From positions 1 to 21,803 of the forward strand of contig JBNGIO010002336.1 in the NCBI GenBank assembly GCA_049999805.1: a stretch of 21,803 nt of DNA, given 5' to 3'. Below, in pieces: positions 8,741 through 18,462 of the stretch. The DNA comes from Folioceros fuciformis. Lineage: Eukaryota > Anthocerotophyta > Anthocerotopsida > Anthocerotales. The notes beneath the pieces were generated by a model, which was not told the origin of the DNA, did no database searches, and worked only from the letters and a program-made list of their open reading frames with translations. The position numbers and the translations under genes were made by a program. Each line of letters opens with the position of its first letter. Within the stretch, counting starts at the first letter, position 1.

Positions 8741-9867
8741 GTCTCTCACACCTCTAATATTTGAGGAGCAGAAATCATTGCAAACCCTGAAGATTCTTAT
8801 GGTTTTATCTATTTTTCAATGGTTTTTATTCCTTACTTCTTACTTTAATTATATTACATTTTAATTTGTGCTTCGTTTCCATGGGACTACTTTCGAGCAT
8901 ACTTTTGAAAAGGTACTTTGGAGAGAGCTACATGTAAGTAGCTAGAATCATGACACCATGGTATAAATCGAGTACCAAGTTGCTCATAAACATAAACGTG
9001 GTTCTTTTTTCCCTCTTCCTCTTGCTAATGTACCCTTGGGAATGGTGGGGCTTGTTTTTCCTAGCTTTGTGCTCTAAGAGTTATTCATAATATTACAATC
9101 TCCTCCAAAAAAGGAAGCTAAGGAAGACATCCAAGTTTGAAATTTGCGTAGGGACTACAATAAACAAAGGGATAAAGAACGGAGAGGGAGCTTGGATCTT
9201 GGGTTCAAGTTTTAGAGAACCGGCAAATTAAGCGAGCACAGAGCAAAGATGACCTTCATAGTTTACACCATGGGTGCATTTGCAAAAACCCATGTTTCTA
9301 GTCTCTTGCAATTGAATTAGGCTTGTAGATTCAACCGGTTCTTGTAGTCTTCTAAATTGAATTTGGCTTGCAGATTCAACTTTCTTTTTCCAAGCCCAAG
9401 TGTCTTTGCAAGAATCCATATCGTTTCTGTCCATAAGGATTCAAGGTTTAGAGTCCATAGAGTCATTTAAGCTCATCCCAACTAGAATAGAATGTTGTCC
9501 GTCATGGCCCAACTACAATCCCTGTCTATGTCAAACTCATACTCATACAATATTCGGTCCCTTTATAGAATGAGGGTTGGAACTACACTACAACATTTTT
9601 TGTGACCATTTTGCTATGTAATTGCACAGAGAGGTGTCCTTGTTTCCTCTCTAATTGCAAGTTAAATAGTAAAATGTGCAAGTTGGTACAATGCCGTCGT
9701 GATCGTCGGCCCCCTCGGGAGAGCATGACGGTCGAAAGTATTACGACGTCGCAAACGATCCGTTTTATTTTGTTTTGTGTTTTTCCCCCCTAAGTCTCTC
9801 ATTCAGACAACGGAGATGAAGAAACGCGCAAGATGACATCTGAGGGTGTGTTTTGTCTACTCCATCC

Positions 9868-9875
9868 TTCCCGCC
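9868..9875 (+). promoter_or_regulatory. E2F-like site just upstream of PrimPol
   Basis: TTCCCGCC matches the E2F/DP consensus TTSSCGSS and ends 38 bp before the PrimPol ATG at 9914. E2F factors drive S-phase and DNA-damage genes in plants, a sensible link for a replication-restart primase. The match may still be chance, and the transcription start is unknown. Confidence 0.4.
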
Positions 9876-9913
9876 ACTTGAGTTTCTGAATTGAAGTCTC
9901 GCCGTCCTCAGCG

Positions 9914-12900
9914 ATGGACGAGCAATGCACAGACGCCCATAGACTGTATAGCTGCTACAGGCTTGGCCAGACCCTGCAAACGCCGTCTCCTCGTAACCCA
10001 TTTTTCCTGTCCCTGCTTTTCCCTCTTTCTGCGATTCTTGTCCTGTTCTTCTGGAATTGGCGGCTCATCTGGATCAGCGTAGTCCATTGCAGACATTGGG
10101 AAAAAGGTCCGCAAGCATGCATCATCTCCAGGAAGGCAGGGTCAACCTGCATCGCTTCACTCCCAGTCGCCCGTCACGTCTCCACAGACTCCTCAGCAAT
10201 CTGAGGCCAACGAATCGGCTGTTCAGGTCTCTGATACTCCGTTTTGGATGCGCACCTCTTCTGTTGTGTGGATGGGGAAGCTTGGTGCATTTGCTGAGGC
10301 TGCCACGGTGAACGCAGACTGTGCCTGGAGCCGCGAACAACTTCAAACAAGAGCTGTCACCGGGTGTTTTCTACGGGTCTCCCGTGGGGAAAGCCGCCAA
10401 AACCCCACTTAAGCTGCAGCGATTGCTCAACCAAATCAAACACCAGCCGGTGGCAGTGCAACAGGACCAGGAGCGTCAGTGAGTTTCCATCACTCCTCTC
10501 TGTCCCCAGCTGTACGTCGAGTCGAATGTGTCGTAAGGCATCTCCTGGCGGTGCAGGTCTCCCTCTGTAATATGGTCAACTTTCTCGCGGCAAGATCAGG
10601 CCATGCAATTTGCCAGCAGCCACAACACCACCAAGGTTTTTGTCTTTGTATTCCAAGATCACATCTCTGGACAGCGAAGGTTTCTGGCTACGACAATCCA
10701 AGAGTTTTGGCAACGGTACGCGTACTGCTCACAGGCTTGGTAACAGCTGGCCGAAATCCATTGAGCTGTTTGAACTTCATGTTTCGTCTCCTGACGTCGT
10801 TTGTTGGAATAGCAGCTATGAGAAGATGCAACCTGCTCTTCGCCACCACTACGAGCTACTTCGAGAGGTCGTCCTCATACCTCGATCCTCTTGATTTCCA
10901 GTGGCTCCAGAAATTAAATGTGCCGAGTTCTGGTGTGCTCTGCAGGGTTCGCCGTGTCACCTGTATTTTGATTTGGAGTTTAATCGCGGAGCCAATTCAG
11001 GGGCGAATGGTGAAAGCATGGTTGATCTGTTGCTATCAGTAGTTGCTAACGTCCTATACGATGTCTATTCTCTGAGATATGAGCCTAGCTGGACAGTTGA
11101 GCTTGATTCATCTACAGAAGGTGCTGCTTCAGCTGTTGCTAGAAAGTCTGCAGTTCGTCTAAATTTTATTTCGGTGCTGTGGATTTGGAGATACCAGCCC
11201 AGTCTAAGATTCTGTATGTACTCTACCAATATTGTCAGAGAAATTCTCCAGACATTTGATCATACGTGCTCCGAAGGTTGCCTTCAAGGACAACTCTCAT
11301 GCAGGGGCTTTCGTTGCAGAGGTGAGTGCCTCTGGTGAGGGTTTTTTTCAAATAGATCAGGCGTTTTCTTCTGCCTTGCAGGTTGTCTTCACGGTGCAGT
11401 GCTAATCCTGCAGCCAGCAGGTGTGCTCAAGGATTCAACGGCGCCGGGACACTACGAATCTGTATGAGAGTCTCTTTGTTCTCAAAGGAGACACTCGTGC
11501 CGACCATCATACTGAGATATTTGTGGACAAAGCTGTGTACTCTCGCAATCGCAGCTTTCGCTTGCCCTTCTCATCCAAAGCTGGTAAAACAGTTGTTCTT
11601 GAATCAACTGGTCGATTCCGATGTGCTGGGATGGTGAGTGCAGAAAGTATATCTTAGGGTTGCATCACGAGTTTAGCATGCAAGCTCAATGACCTCTGAC
11701 AAAAAGTTTGGCCTGTGAGGCAGAATAGACGAGATGTGTTCATGGACTCCCTAATTTGTCGAGTAGATGAGGACTGCCAACGGGTTCTGACCTTTGGACT
11801 TGAGGTTAGTACTCAATTCTGCAGCCAATGCTCACCCGGATCTGCTAATAGGTGTGCATCTCCTTAGATGGGCACGCCTCCTCATCATTTGTGTGGACAA
11901 CCAAGGTGGCAGGTCGTGGGGGCACTATGGATTTTGCCTCCCACAAGATGCAAGCGGTTTCTCGTAACCCAAAGAGTGGAGCTTTTCACATTTCAGGGAA
12001 CTCCCCGTTTCCAGGATTGGATAAGTTCATCGAAGGTGTTGCCACGGTGGAGATGATCCCAGGTATTGCCTGTGTGACTGAGTCTTAAGGTGATTTTTGT
12101 GCTGCTGTGGCTTTGACCACTGTCTTGGTCCAGTGTTTCACTAGTCCAGATTTTGATCATGGGCTGTTGGAGTAACGCTGTTATCACGGGAAATGATGGA
12201 CAGGAATGATTAGAAGCTGGTACTGGTTCTCAGATTACGGAGTCATTGTGTACAACATCTCGGGTAATCGGTTTTGTGAGAATATTGGACGGCAGCACAA
12301 GAGTAACAATGGTACTTCCTTACAGGTCCGAGCATTGAAGTCTTTGGTATTGAAGTATATGGCTGAACAGAGCTGTGATTTGATGCAGTGATGTACATTG
12401 TCGACTTCCGTGTACCAGGCTACTACCAAAAGTGCCACGATCCTGACTGCCGAGGTACACATCTCGCCTCAGTTCATCCCTTGATGCAGCGTAGAGGAAT
12501 ATGTTATCTCACAACGACATTTGTCGACCTACCCAGACTTTCGTTCTCAGATCAGGCAGATACCTATGGATTTCATTCCCCAACAATATCAGCGTTCCAC
12601 TTTCTCCACGTGCTGTGCACGTACAGCAAAGGCGGACTCTGTTTCGAATGGTAGAGACTTTGCCCAGTTAGAAAGTGCTCATCAAATTGAAAGCTATGTG
12701 AAAGATGCGGTGGATGATGATGAGCTTTGGTGGAATGACGTAATCTCATCCATGGCGTCCATCGAGTGTGATACGCAACCAGCCAGTGAGCAGGTTCAGC
12801 TGGTAAGCAAGTGCGCCCTGGTCTATCATAGTGGAGTTCAACAAAATTCTAGCCAGCGTGTGTGAGGAATTTTATCTTGTGTGTGAAAGGAGGAAAATTC

Positions 12901-12985
12901 TTATGATGAAAGCTGGTGGTCGGAGGTGGCACTACTGGCCGAGGAACTAGAAGCGAAGCACGTTCGGCGGGCTCGAAGCTTCTAA
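9914..12985 (+). CDS. PRIMPOL: PrimPol, DNA primase-polymerase (CCDC111-like), 14 exons
   Basis: PrimPol makes primers and bypasses lesions at stalled forks in the nucleus and organelles. I reconstruct exons 9914-9992, 10093-10226, 10318-10478, 10557-10715, 10816-10867, 10946-11120, 11239-11321, 11421-11633, 11724-11804, 11852-12062, 12204-12311, 12389-12454, 12537-12802 and 12890-12985, giving 627 residues in one frame. Family hallmarks are LSPGVFYGSP and FQDHISGQRRF; motif I CHLYFDLEF (metal ligands D204, E206); motif II FSRHLIIR (S257, H259); FVDKAVYSRNRSFRL; motif III SPFPGLDKF (D436); and the zinc finger CENIGRQH / KCHDPDC (C474, H481, C501, C506). The C-terminus is acidic with paired Trp (DDELWWNDV, DESWWSEV), a possible RPA-binding part. 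Catalytic and zinc residues are intact. Uncertain points are the first two exons, the 47-nt intron 11805-11851 and the last acceptor. Confidence 0.92.
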
Positions 12986-13013
12986 GTCTGTGGAAACGTG
13001 TAGGTAACTACAG

Positions 13014-13827
13014 ATGTACTTACATCCGGTACGTACATTTTCATTCTGTCACATGCTTGGCCCTCGGACCGTGTGTCTGGACAGGCTTGAGCAGAGTGCC
13101 CCTGCTGTGCCCCTACCCTTCTCTCGTGTACTGGAAGAACTAAAATGTGGCATAGAGTGAGGCTTTACATACAGTCAAGGTTTTACAAGCACGATGTGTT
13201 GCGGGTTACACCAGAGCTGACTGCGTTGCTAATTAGTTTCCAGTTGTGGGCAGCGGGGCATTCTACTACCCTTGCAAGTTCCCAAAACGATCTCAGATTC
13301 CGCTCGCGACCAACAGTCCACCTCACCTACTTGGACGTAGGAGGCCTCAAGATCCAGACTACCTTGCTTGGGTGGCAGCCCTATTCACCAGAACCAAACC
13401 GTCCATATGGATGGCTTACATCCTGAGGCATCGGATTAATCAGGCGGCCTTTGCACATACTGTATTTAAAACAACAGGTACAGAACAACACTGACCTTGG
13501 ATCCACAGACAGGATAACATCTAATTCCAGGAGAAGCCATGTCTTTCCCTCCTTCTGTAGTGAATGGTTAACCTCCATCCAGGGTTAGGATCCATGGTCA
13601 TTGCAGGTTTGCATTCATCTGTTCGCAGGGAGTGAGAACGGCACCCTGGAAACCTCAGAGCTTCAGCACCATACAAGGCTACATTCCGCAAAACCCCTTC
13701 CGATTGGACCCCGTATGATCCATATTCAGGCACGATGCAGGCGGACGCTCAGGCTCAGCGCAGGAGGATTTATCGCCTAGGGCACAATGGCCCGGACGAC
13801 CATATTACGTGGATGGCAATGCCGTGA
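13014..13827 (+). CDS. Unrecognised small protein gene, 3 exons (candidate)
   Basis: Three plus-strand segments join in one frame across GT/AG introns: 13014-13156, 13254-13477 and 13667-13827, giving 175 residues from the ATG at 13014, or 162 from the ATG at 13053. Introns are 97 and 189 bp. The product contains FSRVLEELKCGI, then GAFYYPCKFPKRSQIP, PQDPDYLAWVAALFTRTKPS, WMAYILRHRINQAAF, and a C-terminal exon with PSDWTPYDPYSG and RRRIYRLGHNGPDDHITW. It is rich in Arg, Pro and aromatic residues and has no clear membrane span. I do not recognise the family. It starts only 28-67 bp after the PrimPol stop and its last codons overlap the 3' end of the opposite EGY-like gene by 23 bp. It may be a separate gene or part of an alternative PrimPol transcript. 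The second intron is the weakest point. Confidence 0.45.
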
Positions 13828-15997
13828 GGGGCACCAGAAAACAACCTACTCCCGCCAGAAGGAGAAGGGAGGCAACAACCTTCGTGAACAAATTTGGCTC
13901 AGTGACCTCGTCGAGTTGATACCAGTCGTCTCCGGATATCTGTAACATGAAAAGTGACCACGTAGCTGCGGACGTGAAGGAATCCGACGCACCAATGGAG
14001 GCCGCCACAGCCACATACACTAGGAATTTGAGAAAGCGCAATTCACGCCCCACGAGTGCAGTAAGAAGTCGGCCCCCGTCCAGAATCCCTATAGGCAGGA
14101 GAGTCATGGCAGTGATGTGAAGTCCCAGCACACCCGCAAGTACCCAGGGGCTCAACACATTAACCCCACCGGCATCTGTGGACGAGGTGGCAACGGCCAA
14201 ATGATTCAACAGCCATGTAAGAGGACCTGAATGCGCTACAACATCCGAGGGAACGGCTACAAACCCTGTCAAGTCTGCCACCGCCTTGGAAATGCCCTGC
14301 GCCTGCGGAGTAAGAGGGGACGTTGAACCGGCCACGATGAAGAGGCTAGACAGCGTGAGAGATGCCAAACTGCTGTATACCGAGAGATCCAATACACACT
14401 TCCGATTGGGGAGGCATCCCAAGTAGGAAGTAGAAGCGGCCAAAGCTCCAAGGTGAGAAGCCGGCAAGTATAAAGGCAGCATTACCTGGTGCGACACGCC
14501 GTGAGCAGAAGCAACAGCTTTTTTGACGATATGGCTCAAACTCATGACGGAGAGGAGGCCCAAAGGTACGATGCACTGCTCCCAAAATGACAAACCGTTT
14601 GGCGCAGGATCTGCCGACATCACTTGGGCAGCACCAATTGCAACCCCGACGGAGAGCCCGAACAGGATGAGAGTCTGGTATTCTTCGGGAATCCGCAGAG
14701 ACAGCAAATTTTGGGGAGAGCATACTAGGCACTGAACTTCTTCCTCATCCCCGACTTCCCTAAGAAGGACGGGCACGAATTTGAAAAAATAATTCTTGTC
14801 CATGCGTTCCTGCAGTTCCTGCCTGGCTTGGGCCGCTGAAACCCCGGGAATGGTTCCGAAAAACAGCAATCCATGCTGACATTTGAGGCCTTCCCCTATC
14901 AAGTTGAAGGACGATCCTTCGAACACATTCTTCGCAAGCCAGTCTCTCTCGCCCCACGTTGAGACAAGACTGGGCCTCTTGCCCGGTGCGTTGTACATGT
15001 CCGCCAGGAAAAGCCACTCTTTGCCAGAATCACTTTCATCGTTGATCCCCTTGCCATCGGCCCCCACAAAGAGGGGGGAAACCATATCAGAGGGAGACTG
15101 TACCTGACGGAAATTGATGTCCAGGACTTCCTTGGGATCATACTCGCCCCAAACAGCATTCATGAGAAAGGCCGCCTCCCTGTCCATGTTCTCCTCGTAG
15201 CTTTCATCATCCACGTCTTTCATCCTGATGAGGGAAGCCCTGAAGGTGGTCCATAGCAGCACGGCCCTCGGATACCACCATTCCGAGGTGTCGATGTCCA
15301 GCTCCAGCTGATATTCAATCGCCGGCTGGTTCAGCAAGGCTGTGCCGTACCTTATGCGGTCATCTATCCTCTGCTCCTCTTCTTCCCCTCCCTTCCCCGC
15401 CTCATCTTGCCTCTGAACAACCCTGGGATCCGGAGGCGAAGCCGGCGGGGACGGGGAAGGCGCGAGCGAAGCGTTCTTGTCCACTCTCGGCCCCAACAAC
15501 CTGTCTAGCGCAGAGAGATGCGAATCCAAGTTGCTACCCTGCGTGACAACATCACCAGCAGTGGCAGCGGTTGCTTCCTTCTCTACCTTCCGCTTCTTTT
15601 GATTCCGGTCAATGAGACTGGTGCTGAAGCTGGGTCCGTCCCCAGCGTCGCCACCGAATTGCTTCAACACCGAGGGAGCTATCTCGATGTGCACCCCGAC
15701 CTCCCCCTCCGCCCCATCTCGCGCCGCACCTTCCCCACCATCCCCCGCGGCTGCCTGCATCCATCTCCGGGGCTTCCGGGAAGCCGCGTGTCGGGGCGAA
15801 GCATGGACGTAGCAGAAATGTCGAGGCTTGGTGCAACAGGATTGGGCTGGTAGCTGCTGCTGCAATCCGCAAACCCTGCCTGGGCCAGCCCTGGACAAGG
15901 CGCAAGCCGCATAGCTCGCAACAGAGGACGAGGCCGACTGGCATGCAGCTATAGCTACGTGCTCGGCTCCGCCAACGCAGAGCAGCGGATGCGCCAT
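13805..15997 (-). CDS. EGY-like M50 membrane pseudoprotease, intronless, divergent
   Basis: A single uninterrupted frame of 730 residues starts at the ATG at 15997. The frame stays open upstream but has no earlier ATG. Residues 1 to about 80 are rich in Ala, Ser, Cys and Arg with few acidic residues, as in a chloroplast transit peptide. A long acidic, Pro/Gly-rich linker follows, then a soluble region ending in the EGY-type module HGLLFFGTIPG...ARQELQERM. The C-terminal 300 residues carry about six to eight hydrophobic spans. The position expected for HExxH reads SVMSLSHIVKKAVASAHG, so no zinc-binding motif remains. The later motif LLPIGILDGG (LDGG at about 639-642) is kept. It is therefore an EGY/S2P-family protein that is probably not proteolytic. 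It is much longer and more divergent than EGY3, and lies on the same strand 5.4 kb away. Its 3' end overlaps the candidate gene at 13014-13827. Confidence 0.85.
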   Translation of the reverse strand: MAHPLLCVGGAEHVAIAACQSASSSVASYAACALSRAGPGRVCGLQQQLPAQSCCTKPRHFCYVHASPRHAASRKPRRWMQAAAGDGGEGAARDGAEGEVGVHIEIAPSVLKQFGGDAGDGPSFSTSLIDRNQKKRKVEKEATAATAGDVVTQGSNLDSHLSALDRLLGPRVDKNASLAPSPSPPASPPDPRVVQRQDEAGKGGEEEEQRIDDRIRYGTALLNQPAIEYQLELDIDTSEWWYPRAVLLWTTFRASLIRMKDVDDESYEENMDREAAFLMNAVWGEYDPKEVLDINFRQVQSPSDMVSPLFVGADGKGINDESDSGKEWLFLADMYNAPGKRPSLVSTWGERDWLAKNVFEGSSFNLIGEGLKCQHGLLFFGTIPGVSAAQARQELQERMDKNYFFKFVPVLLREVGDEEEVQCLVCSPQNLLSLRIPEEYQTLILFGLSVGVAIGAAQVMSADPAPNGLSFWEQCIVPLGLLSVMSLSHIVKKAVASAHGVSHQVMLPLYLPASHLGALAASTSYLGCLPNRKCVLDLSVYSSLASLTLSSLFIVAGSTSPLTPQAQGISKAVADLTGFVAVPSDVVAHSGPLTWLLNHLAVATSSTDAGGVNVLSPWVLAGVLGLHITAMTLLPIGILDGGRLLTALVGRELRFLKFLVYVAVAASIGASDSFTSAATWSLFMLQISGDDWYQLDEVTEPNLFTKVVASLLLLAGVGCFLVPLTALPST

Positions 15998-16785
15998 CAC
16001 ATCACATCCGCTACTTCCAGCCTGAGCTGACCGCCCGTGTGCGCTGGAACCCAACTCCACTGTGGTGGAAAAACGCGAAGACCTGTTTCTTTCCAAATTA
16101 GTTACATGCGTGTGTACATCGGATCTTCCACGAATGACAACACTCTTATCCCCTTCACCCCGCTGTACAGTGATTTTTGTTTTGGCGTGGATTGGCGTGC
16201 CAAGGGACTAAGGTAGGGAGTTGGCTCGCTCGATTTCCGAGCGACGCCAAATCCAGTCCCAGGCCCAGGCCCAGGCCCGTGACCACGCCCACAACTGATT
16301 CCGATTCCTGTGCGCTCCGGGGAGTTTTCTGAGCCGCAGCTAGCTGGTGGTATAATTACATATTATTGTTGGATCGGGATTTGACGTGTGGAGAAGACGT
16401 AGGCGTGGAAGCAGTTCCTAGAGTGGTTGTGCCACAGTCCAGCTTCAGAGTCGGGCATCATCGTCCTCTTACCAGGTGGAGAGCCGGGAGCTGGAGCAGT
16501 ACGTAGGGCGGGCGTTGGATTCCCGTTCTTATTCGACCAAGGGATCTGCTTTCGCCACCCGGTAACTGGTGTGTTCAGGCTGCGGCTTGCTTGTTAGGCC
16601 GATATGGGGTGTCTTGCTCGTTGAAACTAGTCGGCGGTGCTATCTGGCTCAGAAGCAGCAGGTGATCCGTCTACGAGGTCGAATTCATTGCCACTTCAAG
16701 TTGCCTGCGGCAGGACGGTGCTGAGGTACTGAATGGTGTCTTGAGCTTGGTCTGGGAACTGAGACGCTGCTTACGTTTTCATGGT
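15998..16785. other. Divergent promoter region between the EGY-like and LBP/BPI genes
   Basis: This 788-bp spacer separates two start codons pointing away from each other, so it should hold both promoters and 5' UTRs. Visible items are a (CCCAGG)3 hexamer repeat at 16258-16275, a TATAATTA box-like stretch near 16350 and an ABRE-like ACGTGT near 16384, both better placed for the plus-strand gene. The reading frame of the LBP/BPI gene is open from 16666 but contains no ATG before 16786. No other gene is seen. Confidence 0.55.
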
Positions 16786-18462
16786 ATGCCAAACATGGGG
16801 TGGCGGGCTTGGATCCTCAGCTTTATTACTGCCTTGTTACTTCTTGCGCCTTCTGTGCTGTGCGCTGATGGCCCAACGCATTGGCTCGATAAGCAGCCGT
16901 ACATAGATGGACGGTATAGTCAGGCACCTAGGCAAGAGGAATTAGCGGTCATCTCTGATGTCCCTGGCCGTTGGGAACGTATGCAGCGTAGGAAGGTTGA
17001 TTTTGCTGGCTCTGTCTTGGAGATGGAAGGTCATTGGATGGCTCCTCGTTCGTCGAAATCAGGCTCGGGTGATACGGCAGGGGTGATGGTCACACTCTCG
17101 GAGGAAGGACTGTTGTATGTGAAGGATGTTTTGGTGCAGCAGGTACTGCAGGAGATAACCCCCTTGACTTTGCCTAACATAGCTACTAAAGTGGAGATCC
17201 CTATTGGGACCGTTGATTTCAAACTTGAGCAAGTATTCCTTTCAGCTGCAAGTGTGACATATTCCGACATTGATCTCATGGGTGAGAAGGGGATTACCAT
17301 CTTTGCTGGTGGATTGGAAGCAAGTTTGTCGTTGCGTTGGTCATATAAGTATACAGCAGCATATATCCCGTGGCCAATCAGTGACAGTGGCACTGCTGAC
17401 ATCCATGTTAGTGGAATGCAAGCTGCAGCGACCTTCGCTTTGCATGAGAATAACGGGACGCTCAGGCTGGCAGTCATGGAGTGTGGCATATACATTGAAA
17501 ATCTGGACATCAGTTTGCATGGTGGCGCCTCGTGGTTATACCAGTGGTTTGTGTACCTGTTTGACTATCAAATACGCTCTTCTATACAGATTTCGTTAAC
17601 CGAAAAAATCATCCAGGCAGCAGACGAGCTTGACAACTTGCTCCTCAACCTTCCGCGCATTGCTCCCATAGATGAAGATGTTGGAATTGATCTCACCATT
17701 GTGCAGGATCCTCTCCTCAGTCCAACTTATCTGAGTGTTGGAGCGAGAGGTGAATTTGTGAGTCTGCAAGGCCAGCCGAGCGGAGGAGCTAACCTGCCCA
17801 AGACGCAGCTTCCTACTGGTGTGTTTTGCACTGATGACAAGTTGAAAATGATTTCTATTGCACTGAGCGACTCTGAGCTCAACTCAGCATCAAAGGTGTT
17901 CTATGAATCCGGGGCGTTGCGTTGGATTGTAGATGACATAGCTGGGCAAGCCATCCTGAACACTGCTAGCTGGAAGTATATAGCTCCACAGCTATATAAG
18001 AAGTACCCTAACCAGGATATGCAATTAGATTTTGTGGTATCCGCTCCTCCCCAGATTGGCCTCTCTCCAGCAGGAGTGAGTGTGGCTGCCGCCACAGACA
18101 TGCTCATCGAGGTCCTAGGCCCTGATGAGGTGGTTGCGGTAGCATCTGTGAGCCTAGAGGTCTCTATGGATGCAGTGGTCAGCATTGTGGACAACAACAT
18201 CACTGCTCAAGCAGCACTAGGTGACTTCACTATGGCACTGGATTGGAGTGACGTGGGTACATTCCCGGTTAAGCTAGTGGAGGTCGCTGTGCAAACTGTT
18301 CTCAACAAAGTGATCCTACCCTTGATAAACGTGGCTCTGAAAAAGGGATTTCCGTTGCCTGTTGTGCCAGCTGTGGAGATTAAGAATGCAGATTTGAAGT
18401 ACGAAACTGGTTACATTCTTGTTTGTGCTGATGTCGAATATCAAGAGGGCTATTTGACATAA
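16786..18462 (+). CDS. LBP/BPI-family secreted lipid-binding protein, intronless
   Basis: The ATG at 16786 (or 16795, three codons on) opens a frame of 558 residues. An N-terminal signal peptide is clear: the hydrophobic run WILSFITALLLLAPSVLCADG. After a variable segment of about 75 residues come the two BPI-type domains. The first has VTLSEEGLLYVKDVLVQQ, ITPLTLPNIATKVEIPIG, IFAGGLEASLSLRWSYKY, SDSGTADIHVSG and the strongly conserved HGGASWLYQWFVYLF. The second has VGARGEFVSLQG, SKVFYESGALRWIVDD and GFPLPVVPAVEIKNADLKY near the end. Plant members (LBR-1/LBR-2 in Arabidopsis) are secreted and bind lipopolysaccharide. Length and order fit a full two-domain protein. There is no intron, unlike the multi-exon Arabidopsis genes. 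Its last 105 coding bases and 3' UTR are tandemly duplicated directly downstream. Confidence 0.92.
   Translation: MPNMGWRAWILSFITALLLLAPSVLCADGPTHWLDKQPYIDGRYSQAPRQEELAVISDVPGRWERMQRRKVDFAGSVLEMEGHWMAPRSSKSGSGDTAGVMVTLSEEGLLYVKDVLVQQVLQEITPLTLPNIATKVEIPIGTVDFKLEQVFLSAASVTYSDIDLMGEKGITIFAGGLEASLSLRWSYKYTAAYIPWPISDSGTADIHVSGMQAAATFALHENNGTLRLAVMECGIYIENLDISLHGGASWLYQWFVYLFDYQIRSSIQISLTEKIIQAADELDNLLLNLPRIAPIDEDVGIDLTIVQDPLLSPTYLSVGARGEFVSLQGQPSGGANLPKTQLPTGVFCTDDKLKMISIALSDSELNSASKVFYESGALRWIVDDIAGQAILNTASWKYIAPQLYKKYPNQDMQLDFVVSAPPQIGLSPAGVSVAAATDMLIEVLGPDEVVAVASVSLEVSMDAVVSIVDNNITAQAALGDFTMALDWSDVGTFPVKLVEVAVQTVLNKVILPLINVALKKGFPLPVVPAVEIKNADLKYETGYILVCADVEYQEGYLT

Larger units (their letters stand above)
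8430..9913. other. Divergent spacer between EGY3 and PrimPol
   Basis: This 1.48-kb stretch separates the start codons of two genes transcribed away from each other and must hold both promoters. It contains a tRNA-Glu-like relic (8670-8740), an AT-rich middle part (8750-9200) and a 25-bp direct repeat at 9311-9335 and 9357-9380 (ATTGAATTNGGCTTGNAGAT core, period about 46). An E2F-like site lies near the PrimPol end. I see no protein-coding exon in it. Confidence 0.6.

Noticed and set aside
9908-10114. Minus-strand frame with acidic then basic content (DYADPDEPPIPEEQDKNRR) opposite PrimPol exon 1
   Set aside because: It looks protein-like, but no continuing exon or family match was found, and PrimPol exon 1 and its splice phase explain the region on the plus strand.
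10227-10317. Continuous open frame through this stretch of PrimPol, reading as possible extra coding sequence
   Set aside because: Reading through would throw the conserved LSPGVFYGSP motif out of frame. A 91-bp GT/AG intron restores it.
16258-16275. (CCCAGG)3 hexamer repeat considered as a regulatory site
   Set aside because: Short simple repeats of this kind are common and match no known plant motif.
17031-17510. 159-codon open frame on the minus strand inside the LBP/BPI gene
   Set aside because: It is antisense to well-conserved LBP/BPI coding sequence and resembles no family; it is a shadow frame.
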